From: Cupriavidus sp. WKF15
GTDB lineage: Bacteria > Pseudomonadota > Gammaproteobacteria > Burkholderiales > Burkholderiaceae
DNA length: 64,000 nucleotides
Reading direction: 5' to 3'
Assembly: GCF_029278605.1 (NCBI RefSeq)
Contig: NZ_CP119572.1
Coordinates: forward strand, 1 to 64,000
The position numbers were made by a program, and so were the translations under genes. The notes beneath the pieces are model-generated. The model saw only the letters and a program-made list of their open reading frames with translations, was not told the DNA's origin and made no database searches. Below, one piece after another: positions 19,318-27,140 of this stretch; position 1 is the first letter of the stretch; each line of letters begins with the position of its first letter.

Positions 19318-21173
19318 GCCTGGTCCTGACGTATGCCCCGCAGGATGACGAATCCGGGCTAGGCTATTACCGCCGGCTCGCCGCCGACAATATCCTGTCC
19401 AACTGGCGTGAAGTGGCGGGGCTAGCAGGCGTACAGCGCAATCGCAGTGCGCTGCTTGGCCACGCGGATTTTGTCGCGGGGCAGCTGGGTCTCGAGATTT
19501 CGTGGGCGCAATTTGCGAGCCACCAGGATACCGCATGCCGAAGTTGGGGCCGATTGCATCGAGCCCAGACCGATGCCGTCTGCCCAGCCTGTCTAGCTGA
19601 ATTTGGGTACTTACGCCACTACTGGGAGCACACCTATGTCACCGCATGTCCCCACCACCGCATCAGGCTCGTTGACCGATGCAATGACTGCGGTGAGCTG
19701 CTGTCGCCGTATCGCTACCACGTGGACAGATGCGAATGCGGTCATGACCTCCACATGCTGCCTCGAATTGCCTCGACGGGCGCTCAGCACTGGCTGTCGG
19801 CACTCATTGCCAGTAGCGGCAAACACTCGGGGAGCATAGAGCCAGCCTTGCGTGGGGTGGACATCATTACCTTGGGCAAGGTTGTCCGCACGCTTTGCCT
19901 GTTCGCTGACCCCAGAGTGCCATCTCCCCGTCAAAGCGCTGCATTGCCAAAATCCATTGCTGAAGCTGTCGATTTGCTCGCGCCACTCGAGACGCTGCTG
20001 GCCGACTGGCCAGCGGGCTTCCGGTCGCATGTCGAGGGACGTATTGACGCAGGTAAGGCCGATGCGCGAACACTGAACACGTTGCTCGGCCCCTGGTACA
20101 TCGGATTGCGCAAACTTTGTCAGGGAACCGCGCTGGAGCCGTTTCTAAAAGTCATCATCGAAGTTGCTGCCGTACGGTTCGATGGGGCGCTCGGGCTGGA
20201 TTCGGCGAAGGCGATGGTGGAGGAGGCGACCGAGTACGTGCGCGCGTCGGACGCAGCGCAAGCTATCGGCGTCAGCGTTTCCCGTATGCATAAAGCCATC
20301 CAGACCGGGGAGTGCGATTCCCGCACGCGTCGCGTGGGTACGCGTGGGCAAGTCTATGAAGTCCCGCGCGCCGAGGTCACGCGCATCCAGGAGCGGCGCA
20401 GTGAATGGGTGAACGCCGCACAGGCCTGCGAATTGGCCGGCGTGCCGGCGTCGGTGCTGGAACACATGATGTCCGCCGGGGTGATTCGGTCCGATGTGAA
20501 CTGGCGCCAGGACATTCTGAAGGGCGGATTGGTCGAGCACCGTTCCATACTGGAACTGGTCCAGCACATCGGGGAAGCGGCTGAGCCCTCGGCAGCCACG
20601 GACGATGAAAAGCTCACGTGGGCAGGGCTGACCAGCCGGCGCATGGGTGACAGACAGGCCATTCAGTCTGCGATGCAGGCCATTTCTGAAGGCCGGGTGA
20701 AGGCTATCGCGCGCGGTCGTCGACTAGGTGACATGGTCTTCCGCCGCGCGGACGTGGCCTCATACTTTGGCACGCCTTTGCTCGAAGCGGGCATGTCGAT
20801 TCACCAGCTGTCGAAGTTCACCGGTTGGAAATGGGAGAGCATTTCTCACTGGATAAACGAGGGCTTGCTGGATTCTCAATCGATTGTGCTGCGCGGCCAG
20901 GCGTGCCGGGTCGTGATGCCGCATCAGCTGCTTGCGTTCCGGCAGACCTACGTTCCCCTTGCGGACCTGGCACGTGGCATGGGCACCAAGTCATCTGCAC
21001 TGTCGAGACTGTTGTCCGGCATCGAGCTGGTTGGTGCGCAGCAGCTCCCCGGTGGGGTTGCCCGCGGCGGACTGATTCGCATTGCAGAGTTGGGCCGGCT
21101 CGCCGTTCTCGGTGCGAGGGCTGGCCAGGACCTGTTCGTATCCGCATCGCCGGTGCAATGGGCCGGCATATGA
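19314..21173 (+). CDS. tniQ: TniQ/TnsD-family target selector with long multi-HTH C-terminus
   Basis: 619 residues. The N-terminal TniQ domain (about 1-160) has paired cysteine zinc motifs: VCPACLAEFG, ACPHHR, CNDC and CECGHD. From about 300 onward there are about five successive segments with winged-helix or MerR/excisionase-like character, starting near YVRASDAAQAIGVS, WVNAAQACELAGVP, TWAGLTSRRMGD, GMSIHQLSKFTGWK and VPLADLARGMGTK. In Tn7 the TnsD C-terminus reads the attachment sequence, so this array probably does the same for a different site. No CRISPR or Cas gene is nearby, so guide-directed targeting is unlikely. Confidence 0.85.
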   Translation: MSLVLTYAPQDDESGLGYYRRLAADNILSNWREVAGLAGVQRNRSALLGHADFVAGQLGLEISWAQFASHQDTACRSWGRLHRAQTDAVCPACLAEFGYLRHYWEHTYVTACPHHRIRLVDRCNDCGELLSPYRYHVDRCECGHDLHMLPRIASTGAQHWLSALIASSGKHSGSIEPALRGVDIITLGKVVRTLCLFADPRVPSPRQSAALPKSIAEAVDLLAPLETLLADWPAGFRSHVEGRIDAGKADARTLNTLLGPWYIGLRKLCQGTALEPFLKVIIEVAAVRFDGALGLDSAKAMVEEATEYVRASDAAQAIGVSVSRMHKAIQTGECDSRTRRVGTRGQVYEVPRAEVTRIQERRSEWVNAAQACELAGVPASVLEHMMSAGVIRSDVNWRQDILKGGLVEHRSILELVQHIGEAAEPSAATDDEKLTWAGLTSRRMGDRQAIQSAMQAISEGRVKAIARGRRLGDMVFRRADVASYFGTPLLEAGMSIHQLSKFTGWKWESISHWINEGLLDSQSIVLRGQACRVVMPHQLLAFRQTYVPLADLARGMGTKSSALSRLLSGIELVGAQQLPGGVARGGLIRIAELGRLAVLGARAGQDLFVSASPVQWAGI

Positions 21174-21360
21174 GAGGTGGATAAGGCATGCACGTGGCGA
21201 GCAGAGATTTCGGCAAGCCAATGGGCCAATCGCGGGCGTTGCACGTGGCGGCCTATTCCGCATTTCAAACTGGATGTGCGGAGGTCCTTGTTGCAGGTGC
21301 TGGCTGAGAGGCGCACGCAAAAAAACGCGCGACGTACAGGCAAACACTTGGGAGTAATTG

Positions 21361-21732
21361 ATGACTGACCGCGTGATTCCTGGTGATTTTCCGAGAGAGC
21401 AAGGCCCTGCGGTAGTCTCAGGTGCGCAACCCAAGCTTGCGCTGCGCAGGGTTGACGGAACCTACTACGCAGGTCTCACTGAGGAAGAACTGTGGGAGCG
21501 CTACGACATATGCGAGGACCTTGCTCGCCAGCTTGCGGGTTACGCCGCGCGCAAAATGGCTGAGCACGGCTGGCTGTTGGACGACGCGATGAGCCGAGTT
21601 GAAAAGAGCGTGACCAAGAAAGTCAGTATGAGGACTTGGGAATTTTCTCCTACCGAAATAACATGGACGATGAAGCGGACACGTGAGCTACTGTCAGGTC
21701 CAGGTCCGGCGAGCAGCGACGGGAGCCAATGA
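21361..21732 (+). CDS. Hypothetical protein after tniQ
   Basis: 123 residues, starting MTDRVIPGDFPREQG. The middle section GLTEEELWERYDICEDLARQLAGYAARK looks helical. GGGAG lies 6 bases before ATG 21361, a strong ribosome site. It ends in an ATGA overlap with a tiny frame, so it belongs to the same translationally coupled string as the phosphatase. I do not recognise the family; position suggests an accessory gene of the transposon. Confidence 0.65.
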   Translation: MTDRVIPGDFPREQGPAVVSGAQPKLALRRVDGTYYAGLTEEELWERYDICEDLARQLAGYAARKMAEHGWLLDDAMSRVEKSVTKKVSMRTWEFSPTEITWTMKRTRELLSGPGPASSDGSQ

Positions 21733-21794
21733 TGACAGAGACCGGTGCCGTGAAGGAAAGGCTTGATGCTAACGGTGGCGATGACCACAAGTAG
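21729..21794 (+). CDS. Putative 21-residue peptide
   Basis: The frame starts ATGATG in an ATGA overlap with the preceding stop and ends TAG three bases before the phosphatase GTG. The peptide begins MMTETGAVKERLDANGG. It may be a real leader, a coupling device, or the mis-started beginning of the next gene after a frameshift. GGGAG precedes it. Low confidence. Confidence 0.25.
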   Translation: MMTETGAVKERLDANGGDDHK

Positions 21795-21797
21795 TCT

Positions 21798-22337
21798 GTG
21801 CCGCTGCCGAGAGCGACTTTTGCGAGAGACGACGTGCCACAGCGACTCCAGGACATTATCGGAAAGTTGTACAAGCCGTCATTGGATGGGGCGCGCCAGG
21901 TCATTGCGCTATCGCGTTCGGATGCGGAAAAGCTGCCGCAACTGCCATCGATTGCGGTCATTTCAATCGTTGCGCCGGAGCGCCCCCCAGCAAACCTCGG
22001 AGGCTTCACCCACGTGTTGCGTCTGAGTTTCGCTGATGTAGATTTCCTGAATCCGAATCTATCGGCCCGGGCAAAGGCGAAACTTGTCCATGCGTTCACG
22101 GAGGAGCAAGCTCTGGCCATTCGCTCGTTCGTAGAAGCCCTGCCCGACGAAATCACATCCGTCGTTGTCCACTGCGAAGGTGGATACTCGCGTTCATGCG
22201 CGATTGCCGTCGCGCTGCATCGGCTATATGGTTACCACGCGGAACTACGACAGCTCTCGCAGGCGAACCCGTCAGTCGTTCGCGTGATGACGGGAGATGC
22301 CTGCGGACATCATAAGCTGAGAAAAGTCCGCCATTGA
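21798..22337 (+). CDS. CX5R tyrosine/dual-specificity phosphatase-like protein
   Basis: 179 residues. The signature HCEGGYSRS near 124-132 contains the CX5R loop of cysteine-dependent phosphatases, and an aspartate-rich loop FADVDF lies upstream. Fold context (SIVAPERPP, then IRSFVEALPDEITSVVVHCEGG) agrees. Start is GTG 21798; the gene follows small coupled frames after tniQ. Its stop overlaps the next ATG by one base (TGATG). Substrate unknown; such genes recur as predicted cargo on mobile elements. Confidence 0.7.
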   Translation: MPLPRATFARDDVPQRLQDIIGKLYKPSLDGARQVIALSRSDAEKLPQLPSIAVISIVAPERPPANLGGFTHVLRLSFADVDFLNPNLSARAKAKLVHAFTEEQALAIRSFVEALPDEITSVVVHCEGGYSRSCAIAVALHRLYGYHAELRQLSQANPSVVRVMTGDACGHHKLRKVRH

Positions 22338-22507
22338 TGCGCAATCCACCAGACCTATCCTTTTGGCAAAGTATCGCCCCCCAGCTGCATCGGACAGCTG
22401 GTGAAATCTTCCTGGGAGCCTGCTGTTTAGTTGTTGCCGTCATCGTGGTTCTCCTCAGGCATACACTGAACAGGAAGATGCTTTGTTGTCCTCTCGCTTA
22501 CCTAAAT
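22337..22507 (+). pseudogene. Small membrane-protein gene interrupted by the HEARO-like element
   Basis: ATG 22337 overlaps the phosphatase stop (TGATG), as expected for the next gene of an operon. The product begins MRNPPDLSFWQS and has one hydrophobic segment, about residues 25-41 (FLGACCLVVAVIVVLLR). At 22508 the frame runs into the non-coding repeat and stays open until 22993 with unnatural Pro/Ala-rich sequence. I infer that the repeat truncated a small membrane protein. Confidence 0.35.
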
Positions 22508-22848
22508 GGCTCAGCCAAAAAAGCAGGTGTACACCTGCACCTCCTTGCTACGGGTGGTGAGGCTGAGCCTAGCCCTCCCTGGCAGGTTTGCCCGGGATGC
22601 GCCTTCACTCAGCCGCCACCCAAACCACTACGGTATGGAGCCGGCCTCGCCCGACAGACTTTTCGCCTCGCGCCTCTATCTTCGCCAGCGCGCCGAGCTT
22701 CTCAAGGCAACCCCCCAGTGCTCGATTTCCCTCGCGCCCTGGCGGTTGGTACCCCGTCAGCGCGAGCGGCAACTACGACATCACCGAAGCCCGTCATCCG
22801 TGACGGGGCGGCCCTCACCACCCGGCGGCATTGCGCGCGGCGGATGAC
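22508..22848 (+). ncRNA. Orphan HEARO/omega-RNA-like element, copy 1
   Basis: About 340 nt shared imperfectly with 28544-28870. It opens with GGCTCAGCC (22508-22516), which pairs with GGCTGAGCC (22561-22569), enclosing a perfect palindrome GCAGGTGTACACCTGC and CTACGGGTGGTGA. Conserved blocks CACTACGGTATGGAGCCGG and a GCGCGGCGG near the end follow. The 5' stem and order of blocks resemble IscB omega RNAs. At 22849 an ATG begins M-C-V-L-A-S, like the start of IscB proteins, then fails after about 14 codons. No intact IscB is present. An IS5 element follows 90 bp later. Confidence 0.6.
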
Positions 22849-22938
22849 ATGTGCGTCCTTGCATCAGAGTATATGCATCGCCGATGGGCATGAAACGAGA
22901 ACCAGAGAAATCTGTTCAGAAGGGATTCGTGCTTCTAG

Positions 22939-24129
22939 GGATGCTCTGCACAAACGCGAATCGAGTGTGCTTGGCCGTTTAACAGGAAGCTGAATGCGCC
23001 ACGACGCCAACCTGTCAGCCCGGGGCGAAGCTGTCTGGCACGCGCGGAGCAGCACTCGCGGGCTACGCGCGAGGCATCGGCATGAGCCTGAAACGCGCTC
23101 ATGCCTCAGCAGCCAGCAGTTTGCCGCGCGCCATCCACAAGTTGGACAGCGCGAACAAGGTCATGACTTGCGCGGTGTTCTTCCTCAGCCCTCGATAGCG
23201 GACCTTGGTGTAGCCGAACTGCCGCTTGATGACCCGGAACGGATGCTCGACCTTGGCCCGGATGCCCGCCTTGATTCGCTCGACTTGATCGACGAGCGCG
23301 CCAAGCGGTTTGCTTTGGTCCAGAACGCGACGTTTGCCTGGCTTCATCGCCACGTGCCAGTTCACGTCCGCCCGCGCGTCAGGACGCTTCTCCACGCCCT
23401 GATAACCCGCATCGCCAAACGCGTCGGTTTCCTCGCCATGCAGCAGGCTGTTGGCCTCAACCACGTCGTTGATGTTGCCAGCCGTGCCCCGCACCGTGTG
23501 CACCAGCCCGCTTTCGGCGTCCACGCCAATGTGCGCTTTCATGCCGAAATACCACTGGTTTCCTTTCTTACTCTGGTGCATCTCCGGGTCGCGTTCGCCC
23601 GACGCATTCTTGGTCGAACTCGGTGCGCTGATCAGCGTCGCGTCCACCACCGTGCCCGCGCGCAGCATCAATCCCTTGTCGCGAAGGATGTCGTTTACCA
23701 GCGCGAGAATCTGAGCGGCCAGCTTGTGCCTCTCCAGCAGGTGACGGAACCGCAGGATGGTGCTCTCGTCGGGCAGCCTCACCGTCCAGTTGTCCAGCCC
23801 GGCGAACTCCCGATACAGCGGCACGTCGTGCAGCGCTTCTTCCATCGCCGGGTCCGACAGGCCGAACCATTGTTGAAGAAAGTGGATGCGCAGCATTGCC
23901 TCGACCGCGAACGGGGGACGGCCGCGCTTGCCCTCCGGGGCGTACGGAGCGATCAGCATCACCAGATCGGCCCACGGCACCACGCGGTTCATCTCGTCCA
24001 GAAATTCGCGCTTGCGGGTGCGCTTGGTCGACAAGTTCAGTCCAAGGTCAGTTTGCTTCATGCGCTACATGCTCGCTGGCTCGACGATTCATTGCAAGCA
24101 CATCCGCCGGCTAATTGTGCAGAGCATCC
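22939..24129 (-). mobile_element. IS5-family insertion sequence
   Basis: The 1191-bp element is bounded by perfect 16-bp terminal inverted repeats GGGATGCTCTGCACAA (22939-22954 and, reversed, 24114-24129). It is flanked on both sides by CTAG (22935-22938 and 24130-24133), a 4-bp duplication typical of the IS5 subgroup. One complete transposase gene lies inside, so it may still be active. Confidence 0.93.
23099..24061 (-). CDS. IS5-family DDE transposase
   Basis: 320 residues, MKQTDLGLNLSTKRTRKREF onward. The N-terminal DUF772-type region (LRIHFLQQWFGLSD) and the DDE catalytic domain with VVDATLI (first Asp), AFGDAGYQG (second Asp) and KVEHPFRVIKRQFG (Glu) are complete. The length is normal for IS5-subgroup transposases and no frameshift is seen. 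It occupies most of the insertion sequence and is transcribed leftward. Confidence 0.95.
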   Translation of the reverse strand: MKQTDLGLNLSTKRTRKREFLDEMNRVVPWADLVMLIAPYAPEGKRGRPPFAVEAMLRIHFLQQWFGLSDPAMEEALHDVPLYREFAGLDNWTVRLPDESTILRFRHLLERHKLAAQILALVNDILRDKGLMLRAGTVVDATLISAPSSTKNASGERDPEMHQSKKGNQWYFGMKAHIGVDAESGLVHTVRGTAGNINDVVEANSLLHGEETDAFGDAGYQGVEKRPDARADVNWHVAMKPGKRRVLDQSKPLGALVDQVERIKAGIRAKVEHPFRVIKRQFGYTKVRYRGLRKNTAQVMTLFALSNLWMARGKLLAAEA

Positions 24130-24169
24130 CTAGGCGAGCGATGGCATGAGCAGCGAGTCTTCATTGCTC

Positions 24170-24242
24170 GCAACAACCGGCAACATTCGACCTCTTATGG
24201 GCGATTTGTGGCGTTAAGGGGAGCAATGTTGCCGGTTGTTGC
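24170..24242. promoter_or_regulatory. Long perfect inverted repeat, probable XRE operator
   Basis: GCAACAACCGGCAACATT (24170-24187) and its exact complement AATGTTGCCGGTTGTTGC (24225-24242) are 18-bp arms separated by 37 bp. The right arm ends 31 bp before the GTG of an XRE regulator. Spaced inverted half-sites of this type are usual for autoregulated HipB-like repressors. Confidence 0.6.
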
Positions 24243-24273
24243 GGATGGGGGTGGAAGATGTCGGGAGGAAGAT

Positions 24274-24603
24274 GTGGGGACGACGAGCAATACTCAAAGG
24301 CATAGGACTCCGGCAGAGATTGAGGCGGAGCTAGGGGAACGATTGAAGACGCTACGGGTACACCGGAACCTGGACCAGGCCACACTGTCAGCGAGGGCGG
24401 GTATCAGCGTTCGCACTTTGCGAAATCTCGAGAGTGGCACTGGCTCGTCGCTGCGTACTCTTATCCAAGTTATTCGCGCCCTTGGGCGCGAGCAGTGGTT
24501 GGAAACAATTGCTCCAGTTCCGACCATCAATCCACTCATGTTGACTCGGACTGCGTCTCCGCGTCAGCGCGCTAGCAAGCCAAGACTCAAGAAGCAAGCG
24601 TGA
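24274..24603 (+). CDS. XRE-family (HipB-like) transcriptional regulator
   Basis: 109 residues. An N-terminal helix-turn-helix of the Cro/CI type is clear: GERLKTLRVHRNLDQATLS, then RAGISVRTLRNLESG and SSLRTLIQVIRALG. I chose GTG 24274 because GGAGGA lies 7 bases upstream; the frame is open further left but without homology. HipB-type proteins normally repress a hipA kinase, but no hipA follows; the next gene lies on the opposite strand. It probably represses itself through the upstream inverted repeat. Confidence 0.8.
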   Translation: MGTTSNTQRHRTPAEIEAELGERLKTLRVHRNLDQATLSARAGISVRTLRNLESGTGSSLRTLIQVIRALGREQWLETIAPVPTINPLMLTRTASPRQRASKPRLKKQA

Positions 24604-24673
24604 AAATCTGACCTTACGCTTTCGAGTTCCCTAGCGAACGCGCCTGGTACCGCTATCTCGTACAGTATCGGCT

Positions 24674-25471
24674 TCACGCGGGGCCGAGCGTGTCGGCGGG
24701 CTTGCTACGATAGAGCGTGATGGGCTCCGCAGTCTCGTGCGGACGGTATTCGACGATGTCAAAGGCCCCTGACAGTATAAGGATGCGTTTGAGCTTGCTG
24801 ACGCCATACGCCTGTGGAGTTAGCCCAGCGTCGAGCGAGCGGAGGAAGACCCCGGCAAGGGTCAATGATGTCATGCCGTTCACGGGCTCGGTTTGAGATT
24901 CGGCCTCCTGGAGAGCCCGAACGATGCGAGTGGTGGGCCAATTCGTCTCGCACGGGTCGGACAGGTCGATATACTCGACATGGGCAGGGAGCTGCTGCTT
25001 TAGCGCCATGTAGACGGTCGCCAGCTCAGGGTAGTCCTTGGCCATCGATGCGGCCAGGCTAACACCTAGTGCATGGAGCATGTCCAGGAACGGTTCCGCT
25101 TCGCGATGCTGCTCGTCGAGAACTTGTAGCGCGGCACGGCAGCCGGCCACGGTCCCCAGCGACACGCCAGGCATCTCATGGAAATGATGAACGAGCTGAT
25201 TGCGCTGCTCCACCATTCGCTTGAGATACTGCTTCAGGGCGTCAGCGTCCGTCCTCATCGACTCCTGGAAGTTTTCCACCAGTTGCCCCAGCGTTTGGCC
25301 CTTGGTCATGTCCCGAAACTTGGCGAAGGCACCGTCGCCACTAGCGCTCCCTTTCGGGTGCATAAACGGCAGCATGAACTTCAATCCCGATTCAATTTGC
25401 TGGAATAGCAGGATATTGCGGCCGAGCCGATGGAGAACCGAGTTCAGTAGCGCTGCGTGGTCGTTTGCCAT
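24674..25471 (-). CDS. OST-HTH/LOTUS-domain protein
   Basis: About 265 residues from ATG 25471 (an upstream ATG at 25576 would add 35). The C-terminal region, LAGVFLRSLDAGLTPQAYGV then SKLKRILILSGAFDIVEY, has the LOTUS/OST-HTH pattern, a winged helix linked to RNA or G-quadruplex binding. The N-terminal 180 residues are helical (RNILLFQQIESGLKFMLP, VEQRNQLVHHFHEM) and resemble abortive-infection or HEPN-like bundles, with an RNQLVH stretch reminiscent of the HEPN Rx4-6H motif. That comparison is tentative. It is convergent with the XRE gene. Confidence 0.6.
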   Translation of the reverse strand: MANDHAALLNSVLHRLGRNILLFQQIESGLKFMLPFMHPKGSASGDGAFAKFRDMTKGQTLGQLVENFQESMRTDADALKQYLKRMVEQRNQLVHHFHEMPGVSLGTVAGCRAALQVLDEQHREAEPFLDMLHALGVSLAASMAKDYPELATVYMALKQQLPAHVEYIDLSDPCETNWPTTRIVRALQEAESQTEPVNGMTSLTLAGVFLRSLDAGLTPQAYGVSKLKRILILSGAFDIVEYRPHETAEPITLYRSKPADTLGPA

Positions 25472-25813
25472 GAAGGAGTCTGAGAAAATGGAGTACCTAT
25501 CTTCGCACAGGCATGGACTGAGGCGCCCGTGGTTGCTTCCTTTACGCCTGACGGAGCCATACGATGTCGAAGCCATCTTTCAGGACGGCATTGAGCTCCT
25601 TGCCAAGGGACGCAGCGGTGGAAATAGAACGAAGCCGCATCTCGTATCGAAAAGTCAACGATGACTGACCTTCTTGGTGTTGCCGCGGCCATTGGAACCT
25701 CGGTCATTTTCGACGTGGACTTGAAAGCGAGCGAGTGCTCGAAAGCTTGGCGACGCGAGTCGAAAGGAAGATAGGACAAAAAAATGTCCCTTTATGCAGG
25801 CACAATCACGTAA

Positions 25814-26572
25814 ATGGTTGTACCCGCAAACCTCATGAAGATGAGGGACCAATTGGCCACAGCACACGAAATGATGACCTGCCTCAGCGACCGCTTTCCG
25901 GTGGGCAGCTTGGAATATCGACTTAGCCGATTCAATGCCAAGGAGCGATTCGCACTCATACAGCGAGTGCTTGGCGTTGCGATTGCGCCGCATGCTGACT
26001 TCATGACTGAGGTACTAGCGAAGTGCGCAATCACCAACAGACCGGAGAACGTTTTCTGCGCAATGGATTTCCATCTGGACTGGCTTTACGCTGCCTTGAT
26101 GAATGAGAGCCTGGTGGAAGACGAACCGATGCCTCTGGTAGCCGGTGAGAACGACCACTTTCCCGTCACTGGAAAGCAGCAGGACGCAGATTTCATCATG
26201 TGTTTCACCGATAATTCCGGCAACGGGGCTCTGCCGGTTACGCATCTTCTGCTTATCGAGGCAAAGGGCGTTGGGAGCTGGGACACGCTGCAGATTGCCA
26301 GCAAATTCAACCAGTACCGGGCCATGCGGCCTGCATTCGCCCGCAATCCGAACGTCAGGACGCGGCTCATCCTTATGTCGCAGAAGGACCCTGAAGAAAA
26401 CAGGACTCGTCAGAATAGTGAATTTCTGGCCGAGCTACAGGGCTTCAGGGATTTCGGTGTGCCAGTCTGGGTTCATCTTCCGATGGAAAATACGCTGAGC
26501 GTCGTTCGGTGCAACGCTGACCGTACGCCGAATGGAAAGACGCCGACGCACTGGAAGCTGGAGAGTCGGTGA
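25814..26572 (+). CDS. Putative PD-(D/E)XK nuclease-like protein
   Basis: 252 residues of unrecognised family. The central part DADFIMCF...THLLLIEAKGVG gives the Asp ... Glu-x-Lys spacing of PD-(D/E)XK nucleases, followed by a helix containing Q (TLQIASKFNQY). Start ATG 25814 overlaps a preceding short frame (TAAATG); in-frame ATGs at 25835 and 25841 are alternatives. It may form a unit with the LOTUS gene on the opposite strand. Function is inference from the motif only. Confidence 0.5.
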   Translation: MVVPANLMKMRDQLATAHEMMTCLSDRFPVGSLEYRLSRFNAKERFALIQRVLGVAIAPHADFMTEVLAKCAITNRPENVFCAMDFHLDWLYAALMNESLVEDEPMPLVAGENDHFPVTGKQQDADFIMCFTDNSGNGALPVTHLLLIEAKGVGSWDTLQIASKFNQYRAMRPAFARNPNVRTRLILMSQKDPEENRTRQNSEFLAELQGFRDFGVPVWVHLPMENTLSVVRCNADRTPNGKTPTHWKLESR

Positions 26573-26617
26573 ACACGGGCGTGCTGCACTTGGTGGCATT
26601 AATGAGTACGGCAGCAT

Positions 26618-26830
26618 ATGCGGCTGGTCGACCTGCTCACGTATGCGCGTCGAGGCTACTACCATTCGGAGTTGAGGGGCTCCTGGTCCATCAAGCAGGT
26701 CCTGCCAACCGTGTGCTCCGACCTCAGCTACGCCGACCTGCATGAGGCCGTCAATGGCCAGGCCGCGCAACGCGCATGGCGGGAGGCGACGCCTGAGACC
26801 CGGCGAGACGAGTTGCGCGGCGAGATGTGC
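26618..26830 (+). pseudogene. Fragment of a DUF2779 protein
   Basis: About 70 residues, RLVDLLTYARRGYYHSELRG then SWSIKQVLPTV and LSYADLHEAVNGQAA, match the C-terminal RNase H-like region of DUF2779 proteins, which are normally several hundred residues. The reading then degenerates. No upstream part of such a gene is present, so this is a relic. The rest of 26573-26987 holds nothing I can identify. Confidence 0.5.
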
Positions 26831-26987
26831 GGTACTGCCGCCCCCCGTTTACTGCTAGGTGCTCCCTCCGGACGCTTACTTTAGGCGCTGCGCCGTTTTT
26901 GGAAAAACATTGCCAGTCACGGGGCCGTTCTGTTTCGGGATAGTGGTGGTGCCGGTGATGACCGGTCAACCTTCTAGGAGAACTGTA

Positions 26988-27122
26988 ATGCGCGTCTCGA
27001 AAACCCATACCCCGAATCCCTCGACCCCCGCGAAGCCGTCGAACCCCGTGAATCCCAACTATCCCAGCACGACCGGCAAGCCGTCTGGCGGCGGCCGCGG
27101 CAACACGCCGAAGCAGCGCTAG
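26988..27122 (+). CDS. 44-residue Pro/Asn/Lys-rich small protein
   Basis: AGGAG lies 7 bases before ATG 26988, an excellent ribosome site. The product MRVSKTHTPNPSTPAKPS, then NPVNPNYPSTTGKPSGGGRGN and ending TPKQR, is low complexity with repeated NP/KP units, no hydrophobic segment and a basic tail. It would be disordered. No known family recognised. It lies between a DUF2779 relic and a convergent unknown gene. Confidence 0.5.
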   Translation: MRVSKTHTPNPSTPAKPSNPVNPNYPSTTGKPSGGGRGNTPKQR

Positions 27123-27140
27123 CGCCAGCCGCGAGAGAGT

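Larger units (their letters stand above)
15245..21732 (+). mobile_element. Tn7-like transposition module tnsA-tnsB-tnsC-tniQ
   Basis: Four genes in Tn7 order, each overlapping the next by 4 bases, encode TnsA-like endonuclease, DDE transposase, AAA ATPase and TniQ/TnsD target selector. This is a heteromeric cut-and-paste transposon core. By analogy with Tn7 the right end lies just upstream and cargo extends to the right; the far end was not found. The given limits cover only the recognisable machinery. Confidence 0.8.

Noticed and set aside
21188..21307. 39-residue frame between tniQ and the 123-residue unknown
   Set aside because: Short, weak ribosome site and no similarity; kept only as a possibility.
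24274..24603. HipBA toxin-antitoxin
   Set aside because: The HipB-like regulator is present but no hipA kinase follows or precedes it.
25488..25774. Two coupled small rightward frames (58 and 37 residues; AAGGAG before the first ATG, ATGA overlap between them)
   Set aside because: They start 16 bp from, and would leave no promoter room for, the better supported leftward LOTUS gene; composition is only moderately protein-like.
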